Shown: positions 44,017-53,723, numbered from the stretch's first letter. The stretch: DNA of 64,000 nt from Chloroflexi bacterium GWB2_49_20 (GCA_001796335.1 MGMF01000023.1:1-64000), one strand, 5' to 3'. Notes: generated by a model not told the origin, from the letters alone. Made by a program: numbers and translations.

Positions 44017-44752
44017 AAAACCGGATCCGGAAGAATGGGGAAACTGGGCAATTCATAAAAAAATTTTGGTCATCCTGGCTCACCCGGATGATCCTGAGTT
44101 TTTTTGTGGAGCAACATTGGCAAAATGGGTAAAACAAGGGCATGAGGTTCATTATTGCCTGCTAACTTGCGGAGATAAAGGCTCAAACGATCGGGAAGAA
44201 TCATCAGACCAGATCTGTCAGATCCGGCACAAAGAGCAGCATGCTGCAGCCTCTGTAATCGGTGCAACATCAGTTCAATTTCTCGACATGCCAGATGGTT
44301 ACATCCTTCCCACTATTGAATTACGACGTAACGTTGTCCGAGTCATCCGGCAACAAAAACCCGACATTCTTGTCACCTGCGATCCTACAAATTTATTTCC
44401 AAGTGGTTCATACCGTTTGAATCATGCCGACCACCGCTATGCCGGACAGGTTGTATTGGATGCTGTATTTCCTGCGGCTGGCAATATCCATTTCTTTCCA
44501 GAACTTTTTATAGAAGAAGGACTTGAACCCCATTCCCCGAGTGAAGTATGGATCTCTCTGACAAGTAACCCTGATATTACCCTCGACGTAACCGATACAT
44601 GGGAAATAAAAATGCGGGCGTTGCAGGAGCACAAAAGTCAAATCGGCGATCCTGAAAAATTCGCTGAAAGAATACGGAATTGGAGATCTGCGGATAGTAC
44701 CGAAAATGAACCAAGATACGAGGAAAGATTCCGATTGATCAAATGGGATTAA
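43973..44752 (+). CDS. PIG-L/LmbE-family deacetylase
   Basis: About 259 aa. The zinc-binding AHPDD motif is in ILVILAHPDDPEFFCGA, with DMPDG and the second zinc ligand region NHADHRYAGQVVLDAV. Family members remove N-acetyl groups from GlcNAc-type sugars (mycothiol, bacillithiol, glycolipids). The exact substrate is unknown. ATG 43973 inside ricT is chosen because the family domain starts about 30 residues later. A nearby GTG is possible. Confidence 0.85.
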   Translation: MVSVTVTKQNLTKTEKPDPEEWGNWAIHKKILVILAHPDDPEFFCGATLAKWVKQGHEVHYCLLTCGDKGSNDREESSDQICQIRHKEQHAAASVIGATSVQFLDMPDGYILPTIELRRNVVRVIRQQKPDILVTCDPTNLFPSGSYRLNHADHRYAGQVVLDAVFPAAGNIHFFPELFIEEGLEPHSPSEVWISLTSNPDITLDVTDTWEIKMRALQEHKSQIGDPEKFAERIRNWRSADSTENEPRYEERFRLIKWD

Positions 44753-44775
44753 TTTTTTTCTAACGGGAGATGGAT

Positions 44776-45963
44776 ATGATTGATTACATCAATGAAGCTC
44801 AACAATTGTTTCCTTACACACAATCCATACGCAGGGATTTTCATAAGCACCCTGAATTGGGTTTTCGTGAACTTCGCACCTCCGAAATAATCTCCCGAGA
44901 ATTGAATGAACTGGGTTTGGAAGTGCGTAATGGAGTCGCAGAAACAGGGGTTGTGGCTCTACTGAAAGGAATAAAGCCAGGTCCGGTTGTGCTTATCCGC
45001 GCAGATATGGATGCATTACCTATAGTCGAAGAAACCAATGCTGAATATGCATCCACTGTTCCCGGCGTAATGCATGCCTGTGGACATGATGGGCATTCTG
45101 CCATTTTGCTCACTGTGGCAAAAATATTAAATGCCCACAAGGATGACATGGCTGGTACAGTAAAACTTGTGTTTCAACCTGCCGAAGAAGGTCTTGGTGG
45201 AGCTGAGCGCATGATCATCGAAGGCGTTTTAAAAGAACCTAAACCCGATGTCACCTTGGCATTGCATCTCTGGAACGAGAAACCCGTAGGTTGGATTGGC
45301 ATCTCCCAGGGTTCTTCCATGGCTGGTGCTGAAATATTCAAGATCAAGATTCGTGGAAAAGGTGGCCATGGAGCAGCTCCCCACCTGGCTAACGATCCTA
45401 TCCTGGCTTCAGCCCAGATCATAACTGCGCTTCAAAGCATTACTTCCCGAAACATTCCCCCATTAAAATCCGCAGTAGTGAGCGTATGTACCATTCATGG
45501 TGGCGAAGCTTTTAATGTCATTCCTCAGGAAGTGCAGCTTGCCGGCACCATACGAACCTTCGATCTTGAAGTACGCGATAAAGTTCTTGAGCGATTTGAA
45601 GTAATTGTTTTCGGTATGGCAGAGACAATGGGTTGCCAGGCAGAAATTGAACTAAACCGGCTTACTCCAGCAGTAATAAATCACTTTGAAACTGCTGCCC
45701 GAGTACAAAAAGTAGCTCAAACCTTATACCCATCGGCATATATTGATAACAATAACTATACCACCATGGGATCAGAAGATATGGCATTTATGATGGAACT
45801 CGTCCCGGGATGCTTTTTCTTTATTGGATCAGCCAATAGTGAAAAGAAACTTGATGCAAGCCATCATCACCCGCTCTTCGACTTTGACGAGCAAGCCTTG
45901 TCGCAAGCTGTTGCTATCCTGGCAGCATCTGCAATGGACATTCTCAATAATCCGTTAAGTTAA
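44776..45963 (+). CDS. M20-family amidohydrolase (N-acyl amino acid / hippurate hydrolase type)
   Basis: 395-aa metal-dependent amidohydrolase. Motifs include RRDFHKHPELGF, IRADMDALPI, HACGHDGHSAIL, FQPAEEGLGGAERMI and GGEAFNVIPQEVQLAGT. It removes acyl groups from amino acids or related amides. The ATG at 44776 is favoured over 44770 because GGGAG lies 6 nt upstream of it. A hairpin with a U-rich tail follows the stop. Confidence 0.93.
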   Translation: MIDYINEAQQLFPYTQSIRRDFHKHPELGFRELRTSEIISRELNELGLEVRNGVAETGVVALLKGIKPGPVVLIRADMDALPIVEETNAEYASTVPGVMHACGHDGHSAILLTVAKILNAHKDDMAGTVKLVFQPAEEGLGGAERMIIEGVLKEPKPDVTLALHLWNEKPVGWIGISQGSSMAGAEIFKIKIRGKGGHGAAPHLANDPILASAQIITALQSITSRNIPPLKSAVVSVCTIHGGEAFNVIPQEVQLAGTIRTFDLEVRDKVLERFEVIVFGMAETMGCQAEIELNRLTPAVINHFETAARVQKVAQTLYPSAYIDNNNYTTMGSEDMAFMMELVPGCFFFIGSANSEKKLDASHHHPLFDFDEQALSQAVAILAASAMDILNNPLS

Positions 45964-45980
45964 TTATCCAAAAACAACAT

Positions 45981-46028
45981 CCCGCAGGTTGCCGTTATTC
46001 GATTCTATTCCCAGTGAAAATCTGCGGG
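45981..46028 (+). terminator. Putative terminator after the amidohydrolase
   Basis: CCCGCAG (45981-45987) pairs with CTGCGGG (46022-46028) and is followed by GTTTTCT. The loop is long (34 nt), so efficiency is uncertain. Confidence 0.5.
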
Positions 46029-46082
46029 GTTTTCTAAGCAACAATCCAAGATTCTAACGAAAATCCCAAAGGGAAAATATCC

Positions 46083-46128
46083 TTGACTGAAATTCTTAAT
46101 ATGGTACAATAGATTAATCTGATTAATC
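46083..46128 (+). promoter_or_regulatory. Promoter and tandem palindromic operator of the FCD regulator
   Basis: TTGACT (46083-46088), 16 bp, TACAAT (46105-46110). Directly downstream is the perfect palindrome AGATTAATCT (46111-46120), followed by a second palindrome GATTAATC (46121-46128). Both overlap the expected start site and precede the regulator ATG by 10 bp. This suggests autorepression, possibly with control of korAB. Confidence 0.7.
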
Positions 46129-46137
46129 GAGATCAAT

Positions 46138-46827
46138 ATGACATTAGACCTTAATCCATCTGACCCTTTATCCAAATTCACAAAATTTCTGGCAAACCAT
46201 AAACAAGGCGAGACCCAGAGCCTTCCCCCTCTTTCTGACCTGAGCAAGACATTAAACATTAGCGTCGCCAGTCTCCGCGAGCAATTGGAAGTTGCCAGGG
46301 CGCTTGGATTGGTAGATGTCCGACCGAGGAAAGGGATTCGCAAATTAACCTATAAATTTTCTCCTGCCGTTCGTTTAAGTCTTGCTTACGCGCTGACAAC
46401 CGATATTTCCCATTTTGAAAAATTCGCGGATTTGCGCAACCATATCGAAGAAGCATACTGGTACGAAGCTGTTAACAAGCTTTCTGGCGAGGATCTTGCC
46501 TTCCTGGGCTCATTAATCGAACAGGCTACAAAAAAGTTGAACGGCAACCCCATTCAAATTCCACATATTGAACACCGTGAACTGCATCTCACTATTTACA
46601 AGCGCCTGAACAATGAGTTTGTGAATGGATTACTGGATGCTTATTGGGATGCTTATGAAACCATTGGGTTAAATGTTTATACAGGCTTGTCTTATTTACA
46701 GGAAGTCTGGCAATATCACCGACAAATGGTGGATGCAATTTGCAGCAAAGACTACGACTTGGGATATCGTCTGCTTCGTGCACACACAGATTTGATATAT
46801 CATCGCGCAAATAGCTCAAACGATTAA
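46138..46827 (+). CDS. FCD-domain (FadR/GntR-type) transcriptional regulator
   Basis: 229 aa. The N-terminal winged helix contains LPPLSDLSKTLNISVASLRE and LGLVDVRPRKGIRK. The C-terminal FCD ligand-binding domain has His/Asp residues typical of metal-assisted acid binding (EHRELHLTIYKRL, YHRQMVDAI, RLLRAHTDLIYHR). FCD regulators sense small organic acids. It lies 41 bp upstream of korAB, so it probably controls that operon in response to an oxoacid or related metabolite. Confidence 0.88.
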   Translation: MTLDLNPSDPLSKFTKFLANHKQGETQSLPPLSDLSKTLNISVASLREQLEVARALGLVDVRPRKGIRKLTYKFSPAVRLSLAYALTTDISHFEKFADLRNHIEEAYWYEAVNKLSGEDLAFLGSLIEQATKKLNGNPIQIPHIEHRELHLTIYKRLNNEFVNGLLDAYWDAYETIGLNVYTGLSYLQEVWQYHRQMVDAICSKDYDLGYRLLRAHTDLIYHRANSSND

Positions 46828-46868
46828 TGATTTACGAGCTTCCTAACCAAAGGAAGAAGGAGTAATTA

Positions 46869-48665
46869 ATGGCAGCACAAAATAAAATAATAAATAATTT
46901 TTCAATCACAATTGCTACGGTTAATGGATCAGGCAGTCAGACTGCCAACACAACCTTGTTGCGCGCCTTATTTAAAATGGGAATTCCTGTTTCTGGCAAA
47001 AACCTCTTTCCCTCAAATATTCAGGGCTTACCCACATGGTATACCATCCGGGTTAGCAAGGATGGATTTACTGCGCGCCGGGATGAGCAGGAAGTTTTTG
47101 TATGTATGAATCCAGCGTCCTTTGAGAAAGATCTAGCTGAAGTTCTTCCTGGCGGAGCATTTTTTTATGCCGATCACATCAAAAACCCTATAACCCGCAC
47201 AGACATCTCTGTTTACCCAATGCCAATAAGGAAATTGGTAAAAACAGCGGATGTATCACCTGGTTTACGCGATTATATAGCCAACATGATCTATGTTGGA
47301 ATTCTGGCACATACTTTAGGAATTGATTTAGAAAAAATTCACTCGGCGCTTGACTTCCACTTTAAAGGTAAACCCAAACCCATAGAGTCAAATATCAACA
47401 TGGTTAAGGCTGGCGCAGAATGGGCTTCTAAAAACCTCTCTAAATCAGATCCGTATTGGGTGGAACCAATGGACAAGACAAAAGGGTTGATAATGGCCGA
47501 TGGAAATACTGCGGGAGCCTTGGGTGCAATTTATGGTGGTGTGCAATTTGCAGCCTGGTACCCTATTACGCCAGCTTCCAGTTTGGCTGAATCCTTAAAT
47601 GAATATCTCCCCAAGCTTAGAAAAAACGCTGAGGGCAAGCATACATATGCGGTTGTTCAGGCTGAAGATGAGCTTTCAGCTATCGGTATGACCGTAGGTG
47701 CAGGTTGGTCAGGATTACGTTCCATGACATCCACCTCCGGACCTGGTTTAAGTCTGATGACAGAATATGCCGGCATGGCTTATTTTGCAGAAGTTCCAAT
47801 TGTAGTTTGGGATGTGCAACGCATCGGACCCAGCACAGGTTTACCCACACGTACTTCACAGGGTGATCTAACATTCACCAACTTCATGGGACATGGTGAT
47901 ACTCAGCATGTAATTTTATTGCCCGGTTCCGTCAATGAATGCTTTGAATTTGGTAGTTTGGCACTCGACTTGGCTGAACATCTGCAAACTCCCATATTTG
48001 TCCTGAGCGACCTCGACCTGGGTATGAATCAGTGGATGACTGATGCTTTCAGATATCCGGATAAACCTCTTGATCGCGGCAAGGTATTATGGGAAGAGGA
48101 TCTTGAAAAAATCAAGGGTGATTGGGGGCGTTACAAGGATATCGATGGAGATGGTATTCCATACAGGACCTTGGTTGGCAACCGTCATCCAAAATCCGGT
48201 TATTTCGCTCGTGGTACCGGGCATGACGAGTACGCTCGCTATAGCGAGAATCCGCAGGTGTGGGAAGCGAATATGAATCGACTAAGGATAAAATACAAAA
48301 CCGCCCGCACCATCGTCCCAAAACCGATCATCGATTCTTCAGAGAAATCTGATATAGGTATAATCACTTTTGGCTCAAATGAACCTGCAGTCTACGAAGC
48401 CCGCACAATTCTTAAACTGGAAGGGATTACGACTGATTACTTGCGCCTAAGAGCAATACCCTTCACAAATGAAGTTGCCGAGTTTGTTAAATCTCATAAA
48501 AGAGTATACATCGTGGAAACCAATCATGATGGGCAATTAAACCAATTGATCACCATTGAATTGCCAGGTCAAGCAAAAAAATTCAAGTCGATCTGCCTGG
48601 ACAATGGTTTGTCTTTATCTGCAAGCTGGATAAAAGAAAAAATTCAGGGAATGGAGGCTAAATAA
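46869..48665 (+). CDS. korA: 2-oxoacid:ferredoxin oxidoreductase, fused gamma-alpha subunit
   Basis: 598 aa. The gamma domain covers about 1-190 (VNGSGSQTANTTLLRALFKM). The alpha domain follows from about 200 (AWYPITPASSLAE, VQAEDELSAIGMTVGAG, TSGPGLSLMTEYAG, DVQRIGPSTGLPTRTSQGDL). With KorB it decarboxylates a 2-oxoacid, probably 2-oxoglutarate, to the acyl-CoA while reducing ferredoxin. Reversal would fix CO2. GAAGGAG precedes the start. Substrate identity is by family resemblance only. Confidence 0.9.
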   Translation: MAAQNKIINNFSITIATVNGSGSQTANTTLLRALFKMGIPVSGKNLFPSNIQGLPTWYTIRVSKDGFTARRDEQEVFVCMNPASFEKDLAEVLPGGAFFYADHIKNPITRTDISVYPMPIRKLVKTADVSPGLRDYIANMIYVGILAHTLGIDLEKIHSALDFHFKGKPKPIESNINMVKAGAEWASKNLSKSDPYWVEPMDKTKGLIMADGNTAGALGAIYGGVQFAAWYPITPASSLAESLNEYLPKLRKNAEGKHTYAVVQAEDELSAIGMTVGAGWSGLRSMTSTSGPGLSLMTEYAGMAYFAEVPIVVWDVQRIGPSTGLPTRTSQGDLTFTNFMGHGDTQHVILLPGSVNECFEFGSLALDLAEHLQTPIFVLSDLDLGMNQWMTDAFRYPDKPLDRGKVLWEEDLEKIKGDWGRYKDIDGDGIPYRTLVGNRHPKSGYFARGTGHDEYARYSENPQVWEANMNRLRIKYKTARTIVPKPIIDSSEKSDIGIITFGSNEPAVYEARTILKLEGITTDYLRLRAIPFTNEVAEFVKSHKRVYIVETNHDGQLNQLITIELPGQAKKFKSICLDNGLSLSASWIKEKIQGMEAK

Positions 48666-48666
48666 C

Positions 48667-49704
48667 ATGGCCATACCAGTAACAAATACAAACCAGATTG
48701 GATTACAAAAAAATGATTATAAAGGTCTCCCCTCTACTTTATGCCAGGGGTGCGGACACAACTCGATTTCCAACCAGATCATAACTGCTTGTTATGAATT
48801 GGGTCTTGTACCAGAAGAAATTTTGAAATTCAGTGGTATTGGTTGCTCAAGTAAAAGTCCGGCATATTTTCTGGAACGGTCTTTTGGGTTCAACAGTCTG
48901 CACGGGAGGATGGCGCCTCTTGCAACAGGAGCCGTATTTGCAGATACCAGCTTAAAAGCATTGGGGGTATCCGGAGATGGTGATACAGCATCCATCGGCA
49001 TGAGTGGTTTCAAGCACATGTTGCGAAGGAACACGCCAATGGTTTATATTGTTGAGAATAATGGAGTTTACGGGCTAACCAAGGGTCAATTCTCTGCTAC
49101 TGCTGAAGTCGGATTAAGCCTTAAACATCAGGGAACAAACCCTTATATGCCCGTCGATATTTGCATGGAGGCCATCATCTCAAATGCCACCTTTGTCGGA
49201 CGTTCTTTTGCAGGTGACCCAAAACAAGTGAAAGAATTGATCAAAGCTGCATTAAACCACCGTGGCGTGGCTGTTTTGGATATCATCAGCCCATGCGTTA
49301 CTTTTAATAATCAGGTGAACGCTTTTCACTCTTACACCTGGGGCAAAGATCACGAGGCTCCACTTCATGAAATATCCTTCGTGCCTAAATTAGACGAGAT
49401 AATTCTCGCAGATGATTTCATGCCTGGAACAGTAACTGAAGTATGCTTGCACGATGGATCGATGATTGTGCTCAAAAAATTGGAAAAAGATTACGATCCA
49501 ACTGACCGGTGGCAGGCTCTTCACATGCTTGAAGAATCACAACGAAACAATTGGCTTGTCACTGGGTTGATATACATTGAGTGTGATACTCCCACTTTAA
49601 CTGATCGACATAATCTTCCCGATACTCCCCTCAACAGGTTAACTGACAAGGATTTGCGCCCTGCTCCCGAGACGCTTGATCAAATAAACTCATCCATGCT
49701 GTAA
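48667..49704 (+). CDS. korB: 2-oxoacid:ferredoxin oxidoreductase, beta subunit (TPP-binding)
   Basis: 345 aa. The N-terminal LCQGCGHNSISNQI has two of the cluster cysteines, with a further Cys in GIGCSSKSP. The TPP/Mg2+ site is GVSGDGDTASIGMSG then VENNGVYGLTKGQFS. It starts 1 bp after korA ends. No separate delta (ferredoxin-like) gene is present, as expected for the two-subunit KorAB type. A strong terminator follows. Confidence 0.92.
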   Translation: MAIPVTNTNQIGLQKNDYKGLPSTLCQGCGHNSISNQIITACYELGLVPEEILKFSGIGCSSKSPAYFLERSFGFNSLHGRMAPLATGAVFADTSLKALGVSGDGDTASIGMSGFKHMLRRNTPMVYIVENNGVYGLTKGQFSATAEVGLSLKHQGTNPYMPVDICMEAIISNATFVGRSFAGDPKQVKELIKAALNHRGVAVLDIISPCVTFNNQVNAFHSYTWGKDHEAPLHEISFVPKLDEIILADDFMPGTVTEVCLHDGSMIVLKKLEKDYDPTDRWQALHMLEESQRNNWLVTGLIYIECDTPTLTDRHNLPDTPLNRLTDKDLRPAPETLDQINSSML

Positions 49705-49721
49705 TACAATGCTCAAACGCA

Positions 49722-49758
49722 AAAAGAAGCAAAGAAAATATTTCTCTTTGCTTCTTTT
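49722..49758. terminator. Bidirectional intrinsic terminator between korB and pyk
   Basis: AAAAGAAGCAAAG (49722-49734) pairs with CTTTGCTTCTTTT (49746-49758), a 13-bp stem that extends by one more A-T pair at the loop. The A-rich left and U-rich right arms let it serve convergent korB and pyk. Confidence 0.85.
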
Positions 49759-49792
49759 ATTTTCCCATAAAATATATTCAGGACTTACACGC

Positions 49793-49846
49793 TTCAGGGA
49801 AATTGGGGGGTAGTCGGCGGGTTTCACCCGCCCACCATACCCTGAA
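49793..49846. repeat. Nested imperfect hairpin, REP-like
   Basis: Outer arms TTCAGGG (49793-49799) and CCCTGAA (49840-49846) enclose a GGGTA/TACCC pairing. An inner perfect stem GGCGGGT/ACCCGCC (49816-49822 with 49826-49832) closes a 3-nt loop. It is GC-rich in AT-rich surroundings, just past the pyk stop. The layout resembles a REP or small MITE remnant. No second copy was noticed in this window. Confidence 0.5.
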
Positions 49847-49877
49847 TCCTATCCAACTGTATAAATTCTAATATTTA

Positions 49878-51308
49878 TTACTTTTCACCGATTTGGTGCA
49901 ATAAAGTCATATTAGGTGGAACCATTGTTCCAATTGGATATCCAAATATTAAGACAACCTGCTGTCCTTGTGAAACCAATCCGGATGAAAGCATTTCAAT
50001 CTCGACACATTTGATCATTTCTTCCACAGTACTCACCAAGGGGACTCGCTGGGGGTAAACTCCCCAAAACAGGGAAAGCCTTTGATATATTCCTTCCTCA
50101 GGTGTGAAGGCCACGATTGGCACCTGTGGTCGCATTTTCGCCATAAGATTGGCTGTTTGACCTGAACGAGTAAACACAGCAATTGCAGCGACATTTCTGG
50201 CGTGCGCCAATTCCCGAGCTGCTTTAACAATGGCAACTCCCTCTTGATATTTAAAATTGTTTTCTTCCGGGAAATCACCCCATTCCATGTAAGCCGCTTC
50301 TGATTGACATATAATCCTGTCCATTATAGCAACACTTTCTAAAGGGTAATAACCGATAGCTGTTTCCCCTGAAAGCATAACCATATCAGTGCCGTCAAAT
50401 ATTGCATTCGCTACATCAGATGCTTCAGCGCGCGTCGGACTAGGAGCCTGGATCATCGACTCTAACATCTGTGTAGCTGTGATTACCAATTTGTTCATCT
50501 CATTGGCAGTTCGAATGATCCTTTTTTGGGCAACCGGGACTTCTTCAAGCTTCATCTCCACTCCGAGATCACCGCGAGCCACCATAACACCATCGGCAGC
50601 TTCAATGATTTCAACCAGGTGATCCATGGCTTCCGGCTTTTCCAACTTGGCGATAAGCAATGGATGTTTTTCTCTCGAATGATTCTTGATGATTTGACTC
50701 ACTCGCAGGACATCCTCCGCAGTACGTACAAACGATATTGCAACAGCATCTATGCCCAAAGACAAGCCAAAAGCCAGATCAATCTCATCCTTTTTTGTAA
50801 ACGCAGGAATATCAAGTTTAATACCCGGCAAATTAATCCCCTGTTGTGAGGACATGTTGCCCCCTCGGATTACTTTTGCTTCTATCCATTCACTCAAGAC
50901 ACCAAGTACTTCGAGATGAATGGCTCCGTCATTAATCAGAATCATATTCCCTTGATTAACGCTTGAGAATAATTCTATGAAATCGATTGGTATTTCCTTG
51001 ATACTTGAATTTTCGTAATTGTCTTGTGGCACCAGGCGCACAAGCTCATCTTTTGCGAGAGGTAAGGGTGCACTAAGTATGCCTATGCGAAGCTTAGGAC
51101 CCTGCAAATCTTGTAAGATGCCTATTGGAATATTCAGTTTCTTTGAAATTTCCCGTGTTCTCAAAATTACAGTTTGATGGTTTTCATGTGTGCCATGAGA
51201 AAAATTCAGTCGAACAACATTCACCCCCGCCCTTATTAATTGTTCAAGAGAATCATAATCCTGACTGGCAGGGCCAATCGTGGCAACTATTTTACATTTT
51301 CGCATCAT
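49878..51308 (-). CDS. pyk: Pyruvate kinase
   Basis: About 476 aa. Motifs include KIVATIGPASQDYDSLEQLI, VVRLNFSHGTHENH, ILQDLQGPKLRIG, MVARGDLGVEM and TATQMLESMIQAPSPTRAEA. It converts PEP and ADP to pyruvate and ATP. The C-terminal allosteric domain is present, and no extra PEP-utiliser domain follows. The start may be ATG 51308 or ATG 51305. A TTG at 51320 is less likely. It lies 17 bp downstream of the CoA-transferase gene. Confidence 0.95.
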   Translation of the reverse strand: MMRKCKIVATIGPASQDYDSLEQLIRAGVNVVRLNFSHGTHENHQTVILRTREISKKLNIPIGILQDLQGPKLRIGILSAPLPLAKDELVRLVPQDNYENSSIKEIPIDFIELFSSVNQGNMILINDGAIHLEVLGVLSEWIEAKVIRGGNMSSQQGINLPGIKLDIPAFTKKDEIDLAFGLSLGIDAVAISFVRTAEDVLRVSQIIKNHSREKHPLLIAKLEKPEAMDHLVEIIEAADGVMVARGDLGVEMKLEEVPVAQKRIIRTANEMNKLVITATQMLESMIQAPSPTRAEASDVANAIFDGTDMVMLSGETAIGYYPLESVAIMDRIICQSEAAYMEWGDFPEENNFKYQEGVAIVKAARELAHARNVAAIAVFTRSGQTANLMAKMRPQVPIVAFTPEEGIYQRLSLFWGVYPQRVPLVSTVEEMIKCVEIEMLSSGLVSQGQQVVLIFGYPIGTMVPPNMTLLHQIGEK

Positions 51309-51325
51309 CAAACCAGACAATCAAG

Positions 51326-52636
51326 CTAAATATAATTCAATACCCTGGCATCTTTTTCAAGGTCGGACCTGAAATCTGGGTGCGCAATGCTGATCAATGC
51401 TAATGCGCGCTGTCGTATGGACCTTCCATATAGATCAGCCACACCATATTCAGTAACAATGTAGCGCACATGATTACGGGATGTAACAACCCCGGCACCC
51501 GGTTTCAACATTGTCGCGATCCGGCTGATCCGGGTTCCATCACACAACGTTGTATCGCTTGGCAGTGCAATTATTGGCACACCATCCTTGGATCTTGATG
51601 CTCCATACACAAAGTCCATCTGGCCACCTACACCGCTGTATAACTTTGGGCCGATACTATCCGCGCACACTTGTCCGGTGAGGTCTATTTCTATGGCTGA
51701 GTTAATAGCCACCATTCGCTCGTTTTGCGCTATTACAAACGGATCATTAACATATTCAGTTCGGTGAAGTTCTATGAGAGGGTTATCATCCACCCAATTA
51801 TATAACTTTGTTGTTCCCAAAATAAAGCCTGCCACAATTTTCCCAGGGTGAAGGGTCTTGCGTGCATTTGTAATGACACCCGCGTCCACCAAACCCATTA
51901 CACCGTCAGAGAATAATTCTGAATGAACACCAAGATCTTTTTTATGGTACAGATATTTTAACACGGCATCAGGAATGGCTCCGATCCCCATTTGCATGGT
52001 TGCTCCATCCGGGATCATTTCGGCAATATAACTTGCGATTCTTTCTATTACATCAGATGGTCCTTCATCACTCATTGGCATTTCCGGGATGGGATAATCC
52101 ACTGGAACGATATAGTTTATGCGGCTTACATGGATAAATGAATCTCCCAGAGTGCGTGGCATTTTCTCATTAACTTCAGCAATGATAATTCTGGCAGATT
52201 CTGCTGGAGATTTCGTGAGTCCAACTTCGACACCCAAGCTGCAAAATCCATGCTCGTCGGGTGGAGAAACATGGATCAAGGCTACATCAATCGGCAAAAT
52301 ACCGCGTTTAAACAAAAGAGGAAATTCGGACAAAAGCACTGGAGTAAAATCTGCTCGTCCCTCTTGGACAGCTTTTCGTATATTTGCGCTGATAAAGAAC
52401 GTGTTTACTCTCAGGTGCCCTTCCATATTCGATGAAACATAATCGGCTGGTCCTATGGTCAATGCCTGACATATTTCCACATTATTTAATTCGGGTCCAT
52501 GCTTAACCAGCGCAGCCAGTGTTTTTAGGGGTACGGAAACATTACCGGTCATGAAAATTCGGTTTCCAGACGTAATCGCTTTTACTGCTTCTTCTGGTGT
52601 TGAAATGCGCGATTGGTATTGACTATTCCAATCCAT
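51326..52636 (-). CDS. Acetyl-CoA hydrolase/transferase family CoA-transferase
   Basis: 436 aa. The CoA-transferase signature GVGGQMDFVYGASRSKDG is present, with MQMGIGAIPDAVLKYLYH and EYGVADLYGRSIRQRALALI. It is closest in look to 4-hydroxybutyrate or butyryl-CoA:acetate CoA-transferases, which exchange CoA between acetate and short-chain acids. The start is ATG 52636 with GGAGG 5 nt upstream. It overlaps the ald gene by 14 bp. Together with ald and korAB it points to amino-acid or oxoacid fermentation. Confidence 0.87.
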   Translation of the reverse strand: MDWNSQYQSRISTPEEAVKAITSGNRIFMTGNVSVPLKTLAALVKHGPELNNVEICQALTIGPADYVSSNMEGHLRVNTFFISANIRKAVQEGRADFTPVLLSEFPLLFKRGILPIDVALIHVSPPDEHGFCSLGVEVGLTKSPAESARIIIAEVNEKMPRTLGDSFIHVSRINYIVPVDYPIPEMPMSDEGPSDVIERIASYIAEMIPDGATMQMGIGAIPDAVLKYLYHKKDLGVHSELFSDGVMGLVDAGVITNARKTLHPGKIVAGFILGTTKLYNWVDDNPLIELHRTEYVNDPFVIAQNERMVAINSAIEIDLTGQVCADSIGPKLYSGVGGQMDFVYGASRSKDGVPIIALPSDTTLCDGTRISRIATMLKPGAGVVTSRNHVRYIVTEYGVADLYGRSIRQRALALISIAHPDFRSDLEKDARVLNYI

Positions 52637-53723
52637 GGAGGCCTCCTCCACCTGTTAAGCGTTTCAAATGCCTAATTTCTCCGTTATGGGTATTTACAGC
52701 AGCAGCTATGGCATTGTTGTTGGTTATTGCACTCTCGATCCCTGAAGTTGTTAGTTCTTCAAGGTAAGGCATAACAGCGTTGACATAAGCATGAGTAGCC
52801 GTTCTTGCAATCACTCCAGGAATATTCGGTACACAATAATGCGTAACACCTTCTTCAACAAATGTAGGGTTCTCGTGGTTGGTAGGTCGTGATGTTTCAA
52901 AACAGCCACCCATATCAATGCTGACATCAATAATAACTGACCTGGGTTTCATTTTTTGGACAATGCTGCGAGGTACGACAATTGGAGACCTCTCCCCGGG
53001 TATTAATACAGCACCGATAACAACATCAGCATAACTACAAACTCGCTCAATATTCCTTTCTGTAGAATTCATGGTTACAACAGACGGAAAGCGATCGTAC
53101 AACTTCTGGAGAGCTTCAATATTGTTATCCAAAACAGTCACATGCGCACCTAAACCCAAGAACGATCGGACAGAATTAGTTCCAACAACCCCCGCTCCAA
53201 TAACTGCAACTTCAGCAGGAGGTACCCCTGGCACCCCGCTCAATAGAATACCCTTACCCCCTAAATTACTTTGTAAAAGGCGAGCTGCAATTTGCCCTGT
53301 CATCAAACCACATACTTCGCTGAAAGGTCTTAGAACAGGCAAAGATCCATCAGCCAGCTGAATTTGCTCAAAGGCAATGGATGTGATCTTTTTATTCAAT
53401 AAAACATCAATCTTATCCTGCCTGGCAGAAGCCAATAAGAGATAACCTGCTATTGTAGAATCGGGTCGTAAATATTCCAACTCTTCCTGAATGGGTCTTT
53501 GAACTTTTACGAGCAAATCCGATCGCCCAAAAACTTCATCCATCAAATAAACAGTACGAGCGCCGGCTTTCTCATAATCCAAATCGCTGAAACCGGCTCC
53601 CAGACCTGCGCCATGCTCAACAAAACAGGAATGCCCTGCGCGGCACAGCATTTCAACTCCAGCCGGGGATAGACCAACGCGATACTCAAATGGTCGTCGT
53701 TCCTTCGGTATTCCAATGTTCAT
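52623..53723 (-). CDS. ald: Alanine dehydrogenase
   Basis: 366 aa. The N terminus is MNIGIPKERRPFEYRVGLSP. The substrate Lys/His region has FVEHGAGLGAGFSDLDYEKA. The Rossmann motif is VAVIGAGVVGTNSVRSFLGLGA. DVSIDMGGCFETSRPTNHENP follows. It interconverts alanine and pyruvate with NAD. ATG 53723 with GGAGAG upstream is chosen over 53747. It sits in a minus-strand cluster with ornithine enzymes and the CoA-transferase. Confidence 0.92.
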   Translation of the reverse strand: MNIGIPKERRPFEYRVGLSPAGVEMLCRAGHSCFVEHGAGLGAGFSDLDYEKAGARTVYLMDEVFGRSDLLVKVQRPIQEELEYLRPDSTIAGYLLLASARQDKIDVLLNKKITSIAFEQIQLADGSLPVLRPFSEVCGLMTGQIAARLLQSNLGGKGILLSGVPGVPPAEVAVIGAGVVGTNSVRSFLGLGAHVTVLDNNIEALQKLYDRFPSVVTMNSTERNIERVCSYADVVIGAVLIPGERSPIVVPRSIVQKMKPRSVIIDVSIDMGGCFETSRPTNHENPTFVEEGVTHYCVPNIPGVIARTATHAYVNAVMPYLEELTTSGIESAITNNNAIAAAVNTHNGEIRHLKRLTGGGGLHGLE

